Shown here: positions 7,771-15,669 of the stretch, piece after piece | Layout: each line of letters begins with the position of its first letter | Position numbering within the stretch: the stretch's first letter is position 1 | Source of the DNA: JAGOEY01 sp017997515 | Lineage (GTDB): Bacteria; Pseudomonadota; Gammaproteobacteria; Burkholderiales; Burkholderiaceae_C | Direction of reading: 5' to 3' | DNA: 64,000 bases | NCBI GenBank assembly: GCA_026314275.1 | Contig: CP111109.1 | Coordinates: forward strand, 1,116,001 to 1,180,000 | Made by a program: the position numbers and the translations under genes | The notes under the pieces: model-generated | Database searches by the model: none | What the model was told of the DNA's origin: nothing | What the model saw: only the letters and a program-made list of their open reading frames with translations

Positions 7771-8811
7771 ATGAAGACAAACCTGCTGCGCCGCCACCTC
7801 ACCTGTGGTGCCCTCGCCCTCTCCGGCCTGCTGCTGACCCTGGGCGCCGCCCAGGCCCAGGACATCCAGGACATCCAGGACCGCAACCTGAAGTTTGCGT
7901 TCAGCCTGGCCAAGGACCACCCACTCGGCCAGGGCGCACAAAAGTTTGCCGATCTGGTCGCAGAAAAAAGCGGCGGCAAGATGAAGGTCAGCCTGTTCCC
8001 CAACGCCGTGCTGGGCGGTGACCCCCAAAACCTGTCGGCCGTGCGCGGCGGCACGCTGGACTTCACGTCGATGGCCACTGGGCTGCTGGCCGGGCTCGAC
8101 AAAGAGTTCATGGTGTTTGACTTCCCCTTCCTGTTCGAGAACGCCAAAGAGGCCTATGCAGTTTCCGACGGCCCCGTGGGCACACGCCTGCTGGGCAAGC
8201 TGCAGAACCATGGCCTGGTGGGCCTGGGCATCTGGGATCTGGGCTTTCGCAACATGACCAACAGCCGCCGCCCCATCACCAAGCTGGAAGACGTGGAAGG
8301 CCTGAAGATCCGCGTGATCGCGTCCCCGATCTACCTGGAACTGTTCAAAACACTGGGTGCCAACCCGGTGCCGATGACGTTTGGCGAGGTGTATGGCGCG
8401 CTGGAGTCCAAGGCGATTGACGGGCAGGACAACCCGGTCGGTGTGATCGAATCCGCCAAGTTTGCCGAGGTGCAGAAGTACATGTCGATGACCCGGCATG
8501 TGTACACCGGCATGCCTTTTCTGATGAGCAAGAAGACCTGGGACAGCATGTCGCCCGCCGAACGCAAGATCATCACCGACGCTGCTGCCGAAGCCAAGAC
8601 GGTGGAACGCCAGATTTCGCAGCAGAAGGAAGCCCAGGCCATCGACGGTTTGCGCAAGACCATGCAGGTGAACGAAGTGTCCCCAGCCGAGCTGGCCCGC
8701 CTGCGCCAGAAGGTGCAGCCCGCCATCGACAAGTTCACCAAGGAGGTGGGTGAACCCGTCGTCAAGGAAGTGAATGCCGAGTTGGCCCGCCTGCGCGCGC
8801 CCACCAAATAA
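7771..8811 (+). CDS. TRAP transporter periplasmic solute-binding protein (DctP family)
   Basis: 346 residues from the ATG at 7771, preceded by AAAGGAA; the upstream in-frame extension lacks this site. Signal peptide of ~26 residues ending AQA. The mature chain begins with a tandem DIQDIQD. DctP-family features include KDHPLGQGAQKFADLV, the arginine-containing IRVIASPIYLELFKTLGANP and GEVYGALESKAIDGQDNP. It should bind an organic acid in the periplasm and deliver it to DctQM-type membrane subunits. None are encoded nearby, so it is an orphan that must share a permease encoded elsewhere. Co-oriented with the next gene, 11 bases apart. Confidence 0.9.
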   Translation: MKTNLLRRHLTCGALALSGLLLTLGAAQAQDIQDIQDRNLKFAFSLAKDHPLGQGAQKFADLVAEKSGGKMKVSLFPNAVLGGDPQNLSAVRGGTLDFTSMATGLLAGLDKEFMVFDFPFLFENAKEAYAVSDGPVGTRLLGKLQNHGLVGLGIWDLGFRNMTNSRRPITKLEDVEGLKIRVIASPIYLELFKTLGANPVPMTFGEVYGALESKAIDGQDNPVGVIESAKFAEVQKYMSMTRHVYTGMPFLMSKKTWDSMSPAERKIITDAAAEAKTVERQISQQKEAQAIDGLRKTMQVNEVSPAELARLRQKVQPAIDKFTKEVGEPVVKEVNAELARLRAPTK

Positions 8812-8822
8812 GGCGGCACACG

Positions 8823-9533
8823 ATGGCTCTTCCAGGCACGGCGGCGGTGGCGATGTGGTGGCAACTTGCCCCCGACAAACGCGCGGAATTTGAAGACTGG
8901 CACTCCCACGAGCACTTCCCGGAGCGCATGGGCATCCCCGGCTTCCTGCGCGGCTCGCGCTGGGAGCATGTGGACAACACCCACCACTTCTTTGTGCTGT
9001 ACGAGCTGGAGGGCTACGACGTGCTGACCTCGCCGGGTTACATGGAGCGCCTGAACGCCCCCACACCCTGGTCCACCAAGATGATGCCGCACCACCAGGG
9101 CATGGTCCGCAGCCAGTGCACCGTGGAGCTGGCCCACGGCGGCGGTATGGGCACGGCCGTGTTGGCCATCCGGTGTGCGCCCGCGCCGGGCCAGGGTGAC
9201 GCGCTCCAGGCCCGGCTGGCACCGGTGCTGGCCACCTTGCCCCACCAGCCCGGCATCACCGCCACCCGCTTGCTGGTCACACGCACCCCCACCACAGCCG
9301 CGCCCACACGGGAGCAGCTGATCCGTGGCGGTGACGCCGTGGCCGACTGGGTGGTGCTGGTGGGTGGTTACGACGCGCAGGTGCTGGAGGCTCTGCGGCA
9401 AGGTGTGCTGGGTGACGACGCACTCGCGGCAATGGGCGCGGCACCCGGAACCACAGCGGGGGTGCACAAGTTGCGTTATGTGTTCACGCCCGCCGACCGA
9501 GCTGCTTTAGGTGACCTGGACGCTTTGGCCTGA
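8823..9533 (+). CDS. Hypothetical protein, likely dimeric alpha/beta-barrel (EthD-like)
   Basis: 236 residues, soluble. The first half (AMWWQLAPDKRAEFEDWHSH, EHFPERMGIPGFLRGSRWE) resembles the ferredoxin-like folds of EthD/Dabb-type proteins; the second half looks like a degenerate second copy. It sits 11 bases after the TRAP binding-protein gene and is probably cotranscribed. Such small barrel proteins often act on, or protect against, the catabolised substrate. The exact role is unknown. Confidence 0.6.
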   Translation: MALPGTAAVAMWWQLAPDKRAEFEDWHSHEHFPERMGIPGFLRGSRWEHVDNTHHFFVLYELEGYDVLTSPGYMERLNAPTPWSTKMMPHHQGMVRSQCTVELAHGGGMGTAVLAIRCAPAPGQGDALQARLAPVLATLPHQPGITATRLLVTRTPTTAAPTREQLIRGGDAVADWVVLVGGYDAQVLEALRQGVLGDDALAAMGAAPGTTAGVHKLRYVFTPADRAALGDLDALA

Positions 9534-9542
9534 ATTTACGCA

Positions 9543-9601
9543 TAAAAACAGGCTCTAGCGCACATACACCTTTCACACACAGCTATTAAATCAGGAGCAA
9601 A
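9543..9601 (-). repeat. Type 1 interspersed repeat, copy c
   Basis: Read leftward: TTGCTCCTGATTTAATAGCTG, a GTGTGTG...ATGTGCGC stem, then TAGAGCCTG. It follows the stop of the EthD-like gene directly. Confidence 0.65.
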
Positions 9602-9607
9602 TGCACA

Positions 9608-9663
9608 TTACCGGCTGCTGGAGCGCAGCGTGCGGCTCAGCAGAATCACCGGCAGCAGGTCCA
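9608..9663 (-). repeat. Duplicated 3' end of the iron ABC permease gene
   Basis: About 50 bases here repeat, with a few differences, the last codons of the permease gene at 9935-9990. Read leftward the copy still encodes LLPVILLSRTLRSS, then diverges and stops. It is a non-functional remnant flanking the small membrane-protein gene. Confidence 0.75.
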
Positions 9664-9666
9664 CCG

Positions 9667-9834
9667 CTACAGCTTCGACACAATCCCGTAAGAAATGATC
9701 AGCAGCAGACCCACTACGCCCCCTGCCAGCAGGGGCACGCCCCAGCGCGTTTCGCGGGCGGCAAAGCCGATGGTCATGACACCGGCGGCCAAGCAGGCGG
9801 CGAACAAGGCGGTTTGGAGGGTGAATTCAGGCAT
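9667..9834 (-). CDS. Small two-helix membrane protein
   Basis: 55 residues, MPEFTLQTALFAACLAAGVM at the start. Two hydrophobic helices (~8-25 and ~34-50) are separated by a charged ARETRW loop, and the chain ends in VSKL. No recognised family and no strong ribosome binding site. It lies downstream of the iron permease gene, between that gene's real 3' end and a duplicated copy of the same 3' end. Probably real on the strength of its clean two-helix profile. Confidence 0.5.
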   Translation of the reverse strand: MPEFTLQTALFAACLAAGVMTIGFAARETRWGVPLLAGGVVGLLLIISYGIVSKL

Positions 9835-9926
9835 ACATCCATGGTAAGCCGGAACACCAGCCCGGTGGTTTGACCTGGCGCAAGCCCGGGTGGCTCGCCC
9901 GGCATCCGTGGGGGCTCCAGGTCGGC

Positions 9927-11552
9927 TCAGTGTTGGCTGCTGCGCAGGGTGCGGCTCAGCAGAATCACCGGCAGCAGCCCCACCGCCACCAGCGCCAGCG
10001 ACGGCAGCGCGGCCTCACCCAGGCGTTCGTCGCGGGCCAGCTGGTAGGCCACCACGGCCAGGGTGTCGCTGTTGAAGGGCCGCAGCACCATGGTGGCGGG
10101 CAGCTCCTTCATCACGTCCACAAACACCAGCAGCCCTGCGGCCATGGCCGAGCGACGCAACAGCGGCCAGTGCACCCGCGTCAGCAGGCCCCAGCCGCCC
10201 ACACCCATCATGCGGGCCGAGTCGTCAAAACTGGTGGGAATACGTGCATAACCACTCTGCACCGACTGCAGCGCCACCGCGCTGAAGCGCACCAGGTAGG
10301 CCCAGACAATGCCCACCGCCGTGGCGGTGATCCAGTAGCCCACGTTGGACTGGGGGGCCGCCACCTGCAGCCAGCCCACCGGCAGCAGCAGGCCCACCAC
10401 AATCACCGCGCCCGGCACGGCGTAACCCAGGCTGGCCAGTTGCACCACGGTGCGGGTCACCCAGTCGCTGGAGCGGCGGCGCGAAAACGCAAGGAACAGC
10501 GCCAGCACCACGGCCAGCACGGCGCTGATGCTGCCCAGGCGCAGGCTGTTGGCCGTCCACTCCAGAAAACGGTTCCACGGCAGCACCGACCAGTCGGCGG
10601 CCAGCGGGCGCAGCATGAACAGCACCGGCGCCACAAACCCGGCCAGCACCGGGAACATACACAGCACCCAGGCCAGCCCCAGGCGGCGCCCCGTGAGCAG
10701 TGTGGGCTGCGCCTCGGCCGACCCGGCCCGTGCACCCCGGCCCACCACAAAACGCATGCGCCGCTGGGCCCGCTGCTCCAGCCACAGCAGCAGCGCCACC
10801 ACGGCCAGCAGCATGGTGGCCAGCTGGGCGGCGGCCACCCGGTTGTCCATCGACAGCCAGGCTTTGTAGATCCCGGTGGTGAAGGTCTGGATGCCAAAGT
10901 AACTCGACACACCAAAGTCGGCAAAGGTCTCCATCAGCGCCAGCGCCACACCGGCCGCCACGGCGGGACGGGCCAGCGGCAACGCCACTTCGCGGATGCG
11001 GCGCGACAGCGGGGCACCCATCAGGCGTGCAGCCTCCATCAGGTGCGCGGCGCGTTCACTCAGCGCGGTGCGGGCCAGCAAATACACATACGGGTAAAGC
11101 GAGAACACAAACACCCAGGCCGCGCCGCCCACGCTGCGCACCTCGGGCAGCAGCTTGCCCTCCAGCCCGAAGGTGGCACGTAAGCCCATTTGCAGCGGCC
11201 CGCTGTACTGCAGGAAGTCGGTGTACGCATACGCGGTGACGTACGCGGGCATGGCCAGCGGCAGCAGCAGCAGCCACTCGAACGTGCGCCGCCCCCGGAA
11301 GTCGAACAGCGTCACCGCCACGGCGCTGAGTGTGCCCACCACGGCCACACCCACACCCACCATCAGCGCCAGCCACAGCGTGGTTGCCGCATAACCGGGC
11401 AGCACGGTAGACGCCATCTCGCGCAGGATCTGGCCCGCGTCCACGTCGTGTGGACCGAACGGCAGCCACGAGGCAAACACTGCGAGGATGGGCAGGGTGA
11501 AGACAAATGCCAGCAGAAGCAGCAAGGGACGGTGGAGCCGGCGAAAGAACAT
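9927..11552 (-). CDS. fbpB: Iron(III)-type ABC transporter permease (FbpB family)
   Basis: 541 residues from the ATG at 11552; upstream in-frame sequence is non-conserved. Twelve or so hydrophobic segments are arranged as two fused binding-protein-dependent permease halves, each with a conserved loop (MEAARLMGAPLSRRIREVAL; then FDDSARMMGVGGWGLLTRVH). This doubled layout is characteristic of FbpB/SfuB/HitB ferric permeases. Its ATPase is encoded divergently at 11646. No periplasmic iron-binding protein gene is in view. Ferric iron is the likely substrate, but thiamine or other FbpB-like substrates are possible. Confidence 0.85.
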   Translation of the reverse strand: MFFRRLHRPLLLLLAFVFTLPILAVFASWLPFGPHDVDAGQILREMASTVLPGYAATTLWLALMVGVGVAVVGTLSAVAVTLFDFRGRRTFEWLLLLPLAMPAYVTAYAYTDFLQYSGPLQMGLRATFGLEGKLLPEVRSVGGAAWVFVFSLYPYVYLLARTALSERAAHLMEAARLMGAPLSRRIREVALPLARPAVAAGVALALMETFADFGVSSYFGIQTFTTGIYKAWLSMDNRVAAAQLATMLLAVVALLLWLEQRAQRRMRFVVGRGARAGSAEAQPTLLTGRRLGLAWVLCMFPVLAGFVAPVLFMLRPLAADWSVLPWNRFLEWTANSLRLGSISAVLAVVLALFLAFSRRRSSDWVTRTVVQLASLGYAVPGAVIVVGLLLPVGWLQVAAPQSNVGYWITATAVGIVWAYLVRFSAVALQSVQSGYARIPTSFDDSARMMGVGGWGLLTRVHWPLLRRSAMAAGLLVFVDVMKELPATMVLRPFNSDTLAVVAYQLARDERLGEAALPSLALVAVGLLPVILLSRTLRSSQH

Positions 11553-11616
11553 GCAAAACGCCCGTGCGGGGCAAAGGTAAGAGGGAGCAACGCCGGGAAA
11601 CCCGTTCAATGCAAAT

Positions 11617-11642
11617 GCGAATTCTATGCATCTAGAATTTGC
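11617..11642. promoter_or_regulatory. Palindrome in divergent permease/ATPase region
   Basis: Arms GCGAATTCTA and TAGAATTTGC (9 of 10 paired) around TGCATC, ending three bases before the ATPase ATG. AT-rich compared with its surroundings. Its place between divergent transporter genes suggests an operator; it does not look like a canonical Fur box. Confidence 0.45.
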
Positions 11643-11645
11643 CCC

Positions 11646-12710
11646 ATGTTCCTTGCCGTCTCCCACCTCGACGTGCGCTACGCCGCCCGCCCCCAACCCG
11701 CCGTGTCAGATGTCTCTTTTGGCCTGCGCCAGGGCGACATTGGCGTGCTCATCGGCCCCTCGGGCTGTGGCAAAACCACGCTGCTGCGTGCGGTGGCGGG
11801 GCTGGAGACGGTGGCGGCCGGTGAGATCAGCCTGTCAGGCAAGGTGGTCAGCAGCGCGGGCCGCACCGTGGCACCGGAAGCGCGCCGCATTGGCATGGTG
11901 TTCCAGGACTACGCGCTGTTCCCCCACCTGGACATTGGCCGCAATGTGGCTTTTGGCATCCACCACCTGCCCAAAGCCGAGCGTGCCGCGCGGGTGGCCG
12001 AGGTGCTGGAGTTGGTGGGCCTGGGCGGTGCGGAGGCGCGGTTTCCACACGAGCTTTCAGGTGGCCAGCAGCAGCGTGTGGCCCTGGCCCGCGCGCTGGC
12101 CCCGAAGCCACAGCTGATGCTGCTGGACGAGCCGTTTTCCAACCTCGACGTGGAGCTGCGTGAGCGCCTGGCGCACGAGGTGCGCGGCATCTTGAAAGCC
12201 GCGCAGGCCACTGCCCTGTTTGTGACCCACGACCAGCTCGAAGCTTTTGCCATTGGTGATGCCATCGGCGTGATGCACGAGGGCCGACTGCACCAATGGG
12301 ACAGCGCCTACACGCTGTACCACCAACCCGCCACCCGCTTCGTGGCCGACTTCATCGGCCACGGTGTGTTCACCCCCGCCACGTTGTTTGAAGCCGGCGG
12401 CAAAGCCTGGGCACACACCCCCCTGGGCGACCTGACCGGGATGGACAGTTGCCCGCTGCCGTCCGCCTATGCAGACGGTGTGTGTGACGTGCTGCTGCGG
12501 GCCGACGACATCGTGCACGATGACAACGCCCCGCTCAAGGCCGAGGTGCTGCGCAAGGCGTTCCGAGGCTCCGAGTTTCTGTACACGCTGCGCCTGAGCA
12601 CCGGTGAGACCGTGCTGGTCCATGTGCCCAGCCACCACGACCACCAGATTGGTGAGTGGATCGGTATCCGCCCGCAGGTGGACCACCTGGTCACCTTTGC
12701 ACGTGGGTGA
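11646..12710 (+). CDS. fbpC: Iron(III)-type ABC transporter ATP-binding protein (FbpC family)
   Basis: 354 residues from the ATG at 11646. Walker A GPSGCGKTT (37-45), Q-loop FQDYALFPH, signature LSGGQQQR (137-144), Walker B LMLLDEP (157-163), switch VTHD; a TOBE-like C-terminal domain follows ~240. The FbpC assignment rests on pairing with the divergent FbpB-like permease. No Shine-Dalgarno precedes the ATG and a palindrome ends three bases upstream, so the message may be leaderless. Confidence 0.85.
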   Translation: MFLAVSHLDVRYAARPQPAVSDVSFGLRQGDIGVLIGPSGCGKTTLLRAVAGLETVAAGEISLSGKVVSSAGRTVAPEARRIGMVFQDYALFPHLDIGRNVAFGIHHLPKAERAARVAEVLELVGLGGAEARFPHELSGGQQQRVALARALAPKPQLMLLDEPFSNLDVELRERLAHEVRGILKAAQATALFVTHDQLEAFAIGDAIGVMHEGRLHQWDSAYTLYHQPATRFVADFIGHGVFTPATLFEAGGKAWAHTPLGDLTGMDSCPLPSAYADGVCDVLLRADDIVHDDNAPLKAEVLRKAFRGSEFLYTLRLSTGETVLVHVPSHHDHQIGEWIGIRPQVDHLVTFARG

Positions 12711-12719
12711 GCCCAGTCG

Positions 12720-13064
12720 CTACACCAGTCCTGCGAGCAAGCGGTGCCACCACGGTGGCCGCAACGCCGCGGTAGCGCCGCGTTCTTGAAGGGTCTGCAC
12801 CAAGGCGTGTGCACCGACCTGCTGCGCGGCCTGCAGCGGTGTGAGGCTGTCGTAGTCCGACACCAGGTTCACAGCAGCGCCATGGTCCAGCAGGTAGTGC
12901 GCCACCTCGGTGTGCCCCTGCAGCAGGCTGATGACCAGGGGTGTCCGCATGATCTCGGGGTGCTGGTAGTTGGGGTCCACACCCGCCTCGATGTGGTAAC
13001 GCACCAGGGCCAGGTCGCCGGAGTCTGCGGCGTTGTACATGTCTTTCCAGTCGCCTCCGGACAT
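12720..13064 (-). CDS. Ankyrin-repeat protein
   Basis: 114 residues from the ATG at 13064, which has AAAGGAGG just upstream; the longer frame lacks a site. About three ankyrin repeats (NAADSGDLALVRYHIEAGVD, TPLVISLLQGHTEVAHYLLD, TPLQAAQQVGAHALVQTLQE). No signal peptide, so probably a cytoplasmic protein-binding scaffold. The partner is unknown. Convergent with the ABC ATPase gene. Confidence 0.8.
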   Translation of the reverse strand: MSGGDWKDMYNAADSGDLALVRYHIEAGVDPNYQHPEIMRTPLVISLLQGHTEVAHYLLDHGAAVNLVSDYDSLTPLQAAQQVGAHALVQTLQERGATAALRPPWWHRLLAGLV

Positions 13065-13304
13065 GGGGCCTCCTTTTTGGGTTGGTAGGAAATGGGTGAC
13101 CGCACTGTAGCCCGAGCAGTAAAGAGACGCATCGAACAACCCTTCTGCACAACCAGTGCCTCATAAGCACATACCCATTGGATCGTTGCCGCGGCCTGTG
13201 GGTTTGGGTGAAAATCACCGTAGCCAGCCGCCACACCATCGGGGCCCGTTGCTGCGCACCACTGTCCATCCAAAGCTTCATCCAAAGAGAGACACAAGAG
13301 CACC

Positions 13305-14588
13305 ATGCGTATCGAAACCCTTGCCGTTCACGCGGGCTACAGCCCTGACCCCACCACCAAGTCGGCCGCCGTGCCGCTGTACCAGACCACGGCTTATGCG
13401 TTTGACAGCGCACAACATGGTGCCGACCTGTTTGACCTGAAGGTGGCGGGCAACATCTACAGCCGCATCATGAACCCCACCAACGACGTGCTGGAAAAAC
13501 GCGTTGCGGCACTGGAAGGTGGCATTGCCGCGCTGGCCGTGGCGTCGGGCATGGCGGCCATCACCGCAGCCATCCAGACCATTGCCGAGACGGGTGACAA
13601 CATCATCTCGGCCAGCACGCTGTATGGCGGCACCTACAACCTGTTTGCCCACACCTTCCCGCAACAGGGCATCGAGGTGCGTTTTGCCGACCCGCGCGAC
13701 CCCGCCAGTTTTGCCGCACTGATCGACGCCCGCACCAAGGCCGTGTTCTGCGAATCCATCGGCAACCCGCTGGGCAACGTGACCGACATTGCCGCGCTGG
13801 CCAAAGTGGCACACGACGCCGGTGTGCCGCTCATCGTGGACAACACCGTGCCCAGCCCCTACCTGTGCCGCCCAATTGAACACGGTGCCGACATCGTCGT
13901 GCATGCACTCACCAAGTACATGAACGGCCACGGCAACAGCATTGGCGGCATCATCGTGGACAGCGGCAAGTTCCCGTGGGCAGAGCACAAGGAACGTTTC
14001 AAACGCCTGAACGAGCCCGACGTGAGTTACCACGGCGTGGTGTACACCGAAGCACTCGGCCCCGCTGCCTACATTGGCCGCGCACGTGTGGTGCCGCTGC
14101 GCAACATGGGTGCGGCCTTGTCACCCTTCAACGCCTGGCTCACGCTGCAAGGTATTGAAACCCTGCCGCTGCGCATGGACCGCACCTGCGACAACACGCT
14201 GGCCCTCGCCAAATTTCTGCAGACCCACCCCAAGGTGGAATGGGTGCGTTACGCCGCCCTGCCCGACCACCCGGACCACGCGCTGGTGCAGCGCCAGCTG
14301 GGCGGCCGTGCATCGGGCATTTTGTCCTTCGGTCTGAAGGGCCAAGACGCCGACCCGCGTGCCGCCGGTGCACGTTTCCTGGATGCCCTGCAGCTCTTCA
14401 CCCGCCTGGTGAACATTGGCGACGCCAAGTCACTGGCCACCCATCCCGCGTCCACCACCCACCGCCAGTTGAACCCCGAAGAACTGGCCAAGGCGGGTGT
14501 GAGTGAGAACATGGTGCGGCTGTCGGTGGGGATTGAGCACCTGGATGATTTGCAGGCGGACCTGGTGCAGGCACTCGACAAGGTGTGA
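13305..14588 (+). CDS. metY: O-acetylhomoserine aminocarboxypropyltransferase (sulfhydrylase)
   Basis: 427 residues, full length for a Cys/Met metabolism PLP enzyme. PLP lysine in VVHALTKYMNGHG (Lys204); the YSRIMNPTNDVLE and SGMAAI segments are family marks. It makes homocysteine from O-acetylhomoserine and sulfide in direct-sulfhydrylation methionine synthesis. The ~240-bp leader shows no riboswitch I can support. Confidence 0.92.
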   Translation: MRIETLAVHAGYSPDPTTKSAAVPLYQTTAYAFDSAQHGADLFDLKVAGNIYSRIMNPTNDVLEKRVAALEGGIAALAVASGMAAITAAIQTIAETGDNIISASTLYGGTYNLFAHTFPQQGIEVRFADPRDPASFAALIDARTKAVFCESIGNPLGNVTDIAALAKVAHDAGVPLIVDNTVPSPYLCRPIEHGADIVVHALTKYMNGHGNSIGGIIVDSGKFPWAEHKERFKRLNEPDVSYHGVVYTEALGPAAYIGRARVVPLRNMGAALSPFNAWLTLQGIETLPLRMDRTCDNTLALAKFLQTHPKVEWVRYAALPDHPDHALVQRQLGGRASGILSFGLKGQDADPRAAGARFLDALQLFTRLVNIGDAKSLATHPASTTHRQLNPEELAKAGVSENMVRLSVGIEHLDDLQADLVQALDKV

Positions 14589-14597
14589 TGGAGCCGT

Positions 14598-14620
14598 TGC
14601 CAGCCTCCGCGCGGCTGGCA
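14598..14620. terminator. Hairpin between convergent genes
   Basis: A perfect 8-bp stem TGCCAGCC/GGCTGGCA with a 7-nt loop, between the metY stop and the stop of the convergent cupin gene. No T tract on either side, so termination is probable but not certain. Confidence 0.5.
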
Positions 14621-14625
14621 GCGCC

Positions 14626-14955
14626 CTACTTCCCCAGCACGATGGTGACCAGCGCGCAAGCATCTTCCAGCGCCAGAAGGCTGTGCGGCTCACCACCCCG
14701 CAGGTAGAGCAGTTGCCCGGCCTGCAGCGTCTGCACACGCCCGGGCACGGTGAACTCGATGCGCCCTTCCAGGCATTGCACCGTAATCTCCCCCGCCACA
14801 GAGTGGAGCGGCATGGAGCGGCCCGTGGGCAACACCAGCCGGATAACCTCCAGCTGCGCGGTCTTGAACAAGGCGGTGGACTGGTTGCGCGGAGTCTCGC
14901 CGTCCAGCGCTTGCAGGTTGGCGATGTCGCCCGATTCCAGGTGAGGAATTGCCAT
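14626..14955 (-). CDS. Small cupin-domain protein
   Basis: 109 residues from the ATG at 14955 (AGGGAA upstream). A single cupin barrel: motif 1 region PTGRSMPLHSVAGEITVQCL, motif 2 region LQAGQLLYLRGGEPHSLLAL. The usual metal-binding histidines are only partly present. Probably a small-molecule binding or quercetinase-like protein of unknown role. Confidence 0.75.
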   Translation of the reverse strand: MAIPHLESGDIANLQALDGETPRNQSTALFKTAQLEVIRLVLPTGRSMPLHSVAGEITVQCLEGRIEFTVPGRVQTLQAGQLLYLRGGEPHSLLALEDACALVTIVLGK

Positions 14956-15107
14956 GGGATTCCCTAAAGATGGCGCGCGGCCAGCGGAATGCGGGACGCG
15001 CGCGGGGTAGGTGCCAACGTCCGACACAGCCCATCACAGGCTGCACCGAACTCTTGGTTTGGATTCTACGAATGGCATCTGGGGGAGGCAAGCCTGGGCC
15101 GCAGGGT

Positions 15108-15383
15108 TCACGGAACCGTGCTGAGCCGCTCCGCCATGCGGGTCTGCCAGCCCGGGCCGGTAGCTTTCCAGCGGTCAATCACGTCGGCAGGCAAACGGAT
15201 GGAGAGCAGCACACGCGGGTTCGTTGAAACTGGCCTGCCGCCCTTGCGCAACCGGGCCCGTGCCAGCATGTCTTCATCCAGCTCGGGCAGGTCTTCGTAT
15301 TCGCTTTGCTGCACGACGTGGGCATCGACCCGGGCCAGGTCAGATGCCAAGGAGCGGTTTAATGCGGGTTTGTTCGCGTTCAT
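15108..15383 (-). CDS. brnA: BrnA-family antitoxin
   Basis: 91 residues. The C-terminal half (VLLSIRLPADVIDRWKATGP, GWQTRMAERL) matches BrnA ribbon-helix-helix-type antitoxins. It overlaps the toxin gene by 44 bases, toxin first, as in known brnTA modules. BrnA neutralises BrnT and represses the operon by DNA binding (family knowledge). Confidence 0.9.
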   Translation of the reverse strand: MNANKPALNRSLASDLARVDAHVVQQSEYEDLPELDEDMLARARLRKGGRPVSTNPRVLLSIRLPADVIDRWKATGPGWQTRMAERLSTVP

Positions 15384-15615
15384 TGGCTTTCCTCATGCTG
15401 AAGACGTGGCGATCCGCGCCACGCGGTGTGTACCCCACAACAACCATCCGCCCGGCCAACAAGCCATAACAAATGATTCGCTCTTCCCCGTAAGCCCTGC
15501 GGACATCTTCGACCTCCAGGGTTACGCCCTCAAAGACGATCTTGGCGTCTAAAAAGTCCAGGCCGCGTTCCGCCAATGTTCTCTCACGCTTGGCAGGATC
15601 GAAGGTGATAGACAT
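15340..15615 (-). CDS. brnT: BrnT-family type II toxin (ribonuclease)
   Basis: 91 residues with BrnT hallmarks: ITFDPAKRERTLAERGLDF at the N-terminus, then GEERIICYGLLAGRMVVVGY and ADRHVFSMRKANERE. BrnT is a RelE-fold RNase that inhibits translation. No ribosome binding site precedes the ATG; the mapped promoter predicts an almost leaderless message. Confidence 0.9.
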   Translation of the reverse strand: MSITFDPAKRERTLAERGLDFLDAKIVFEGVTLEVEDVRRAYGEERIICYGLLAGRMVVVGYTPRGADRHVFSMRKANEREQTRIKPLLGI

Positions 15616-15621
15616 GATGTT

Positions 15622-15650
15622 ATTGTAGATACAAAAACCATCAGAAACAA
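15622..15650 (-). promoter_or_regulatory. brnTA promoter and overlapping operator
   Basis: On the minus strand -35 TTGTTT (15645-15650), a 17-bp spacer and -10 TACAAT (15622-15627). The perfect palindrome TTGTA-TC-TACAA (15623-15634) covers the -10, an obvious site for autorepression by BrnA. The predicted transcription start lies within a few bases of the brnT ATG. Confidence 0.6.
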
Positions 15651-15669
15651 GTCGCAGGAAGCAATGGAG

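Noticed and set aside
13065..13304. Possible SAM or other methionine riboswitch upstream of metY
   Set aside because: Leader of ~240 nt shows no paired architecture I could match to a known SAM riboswitch class.
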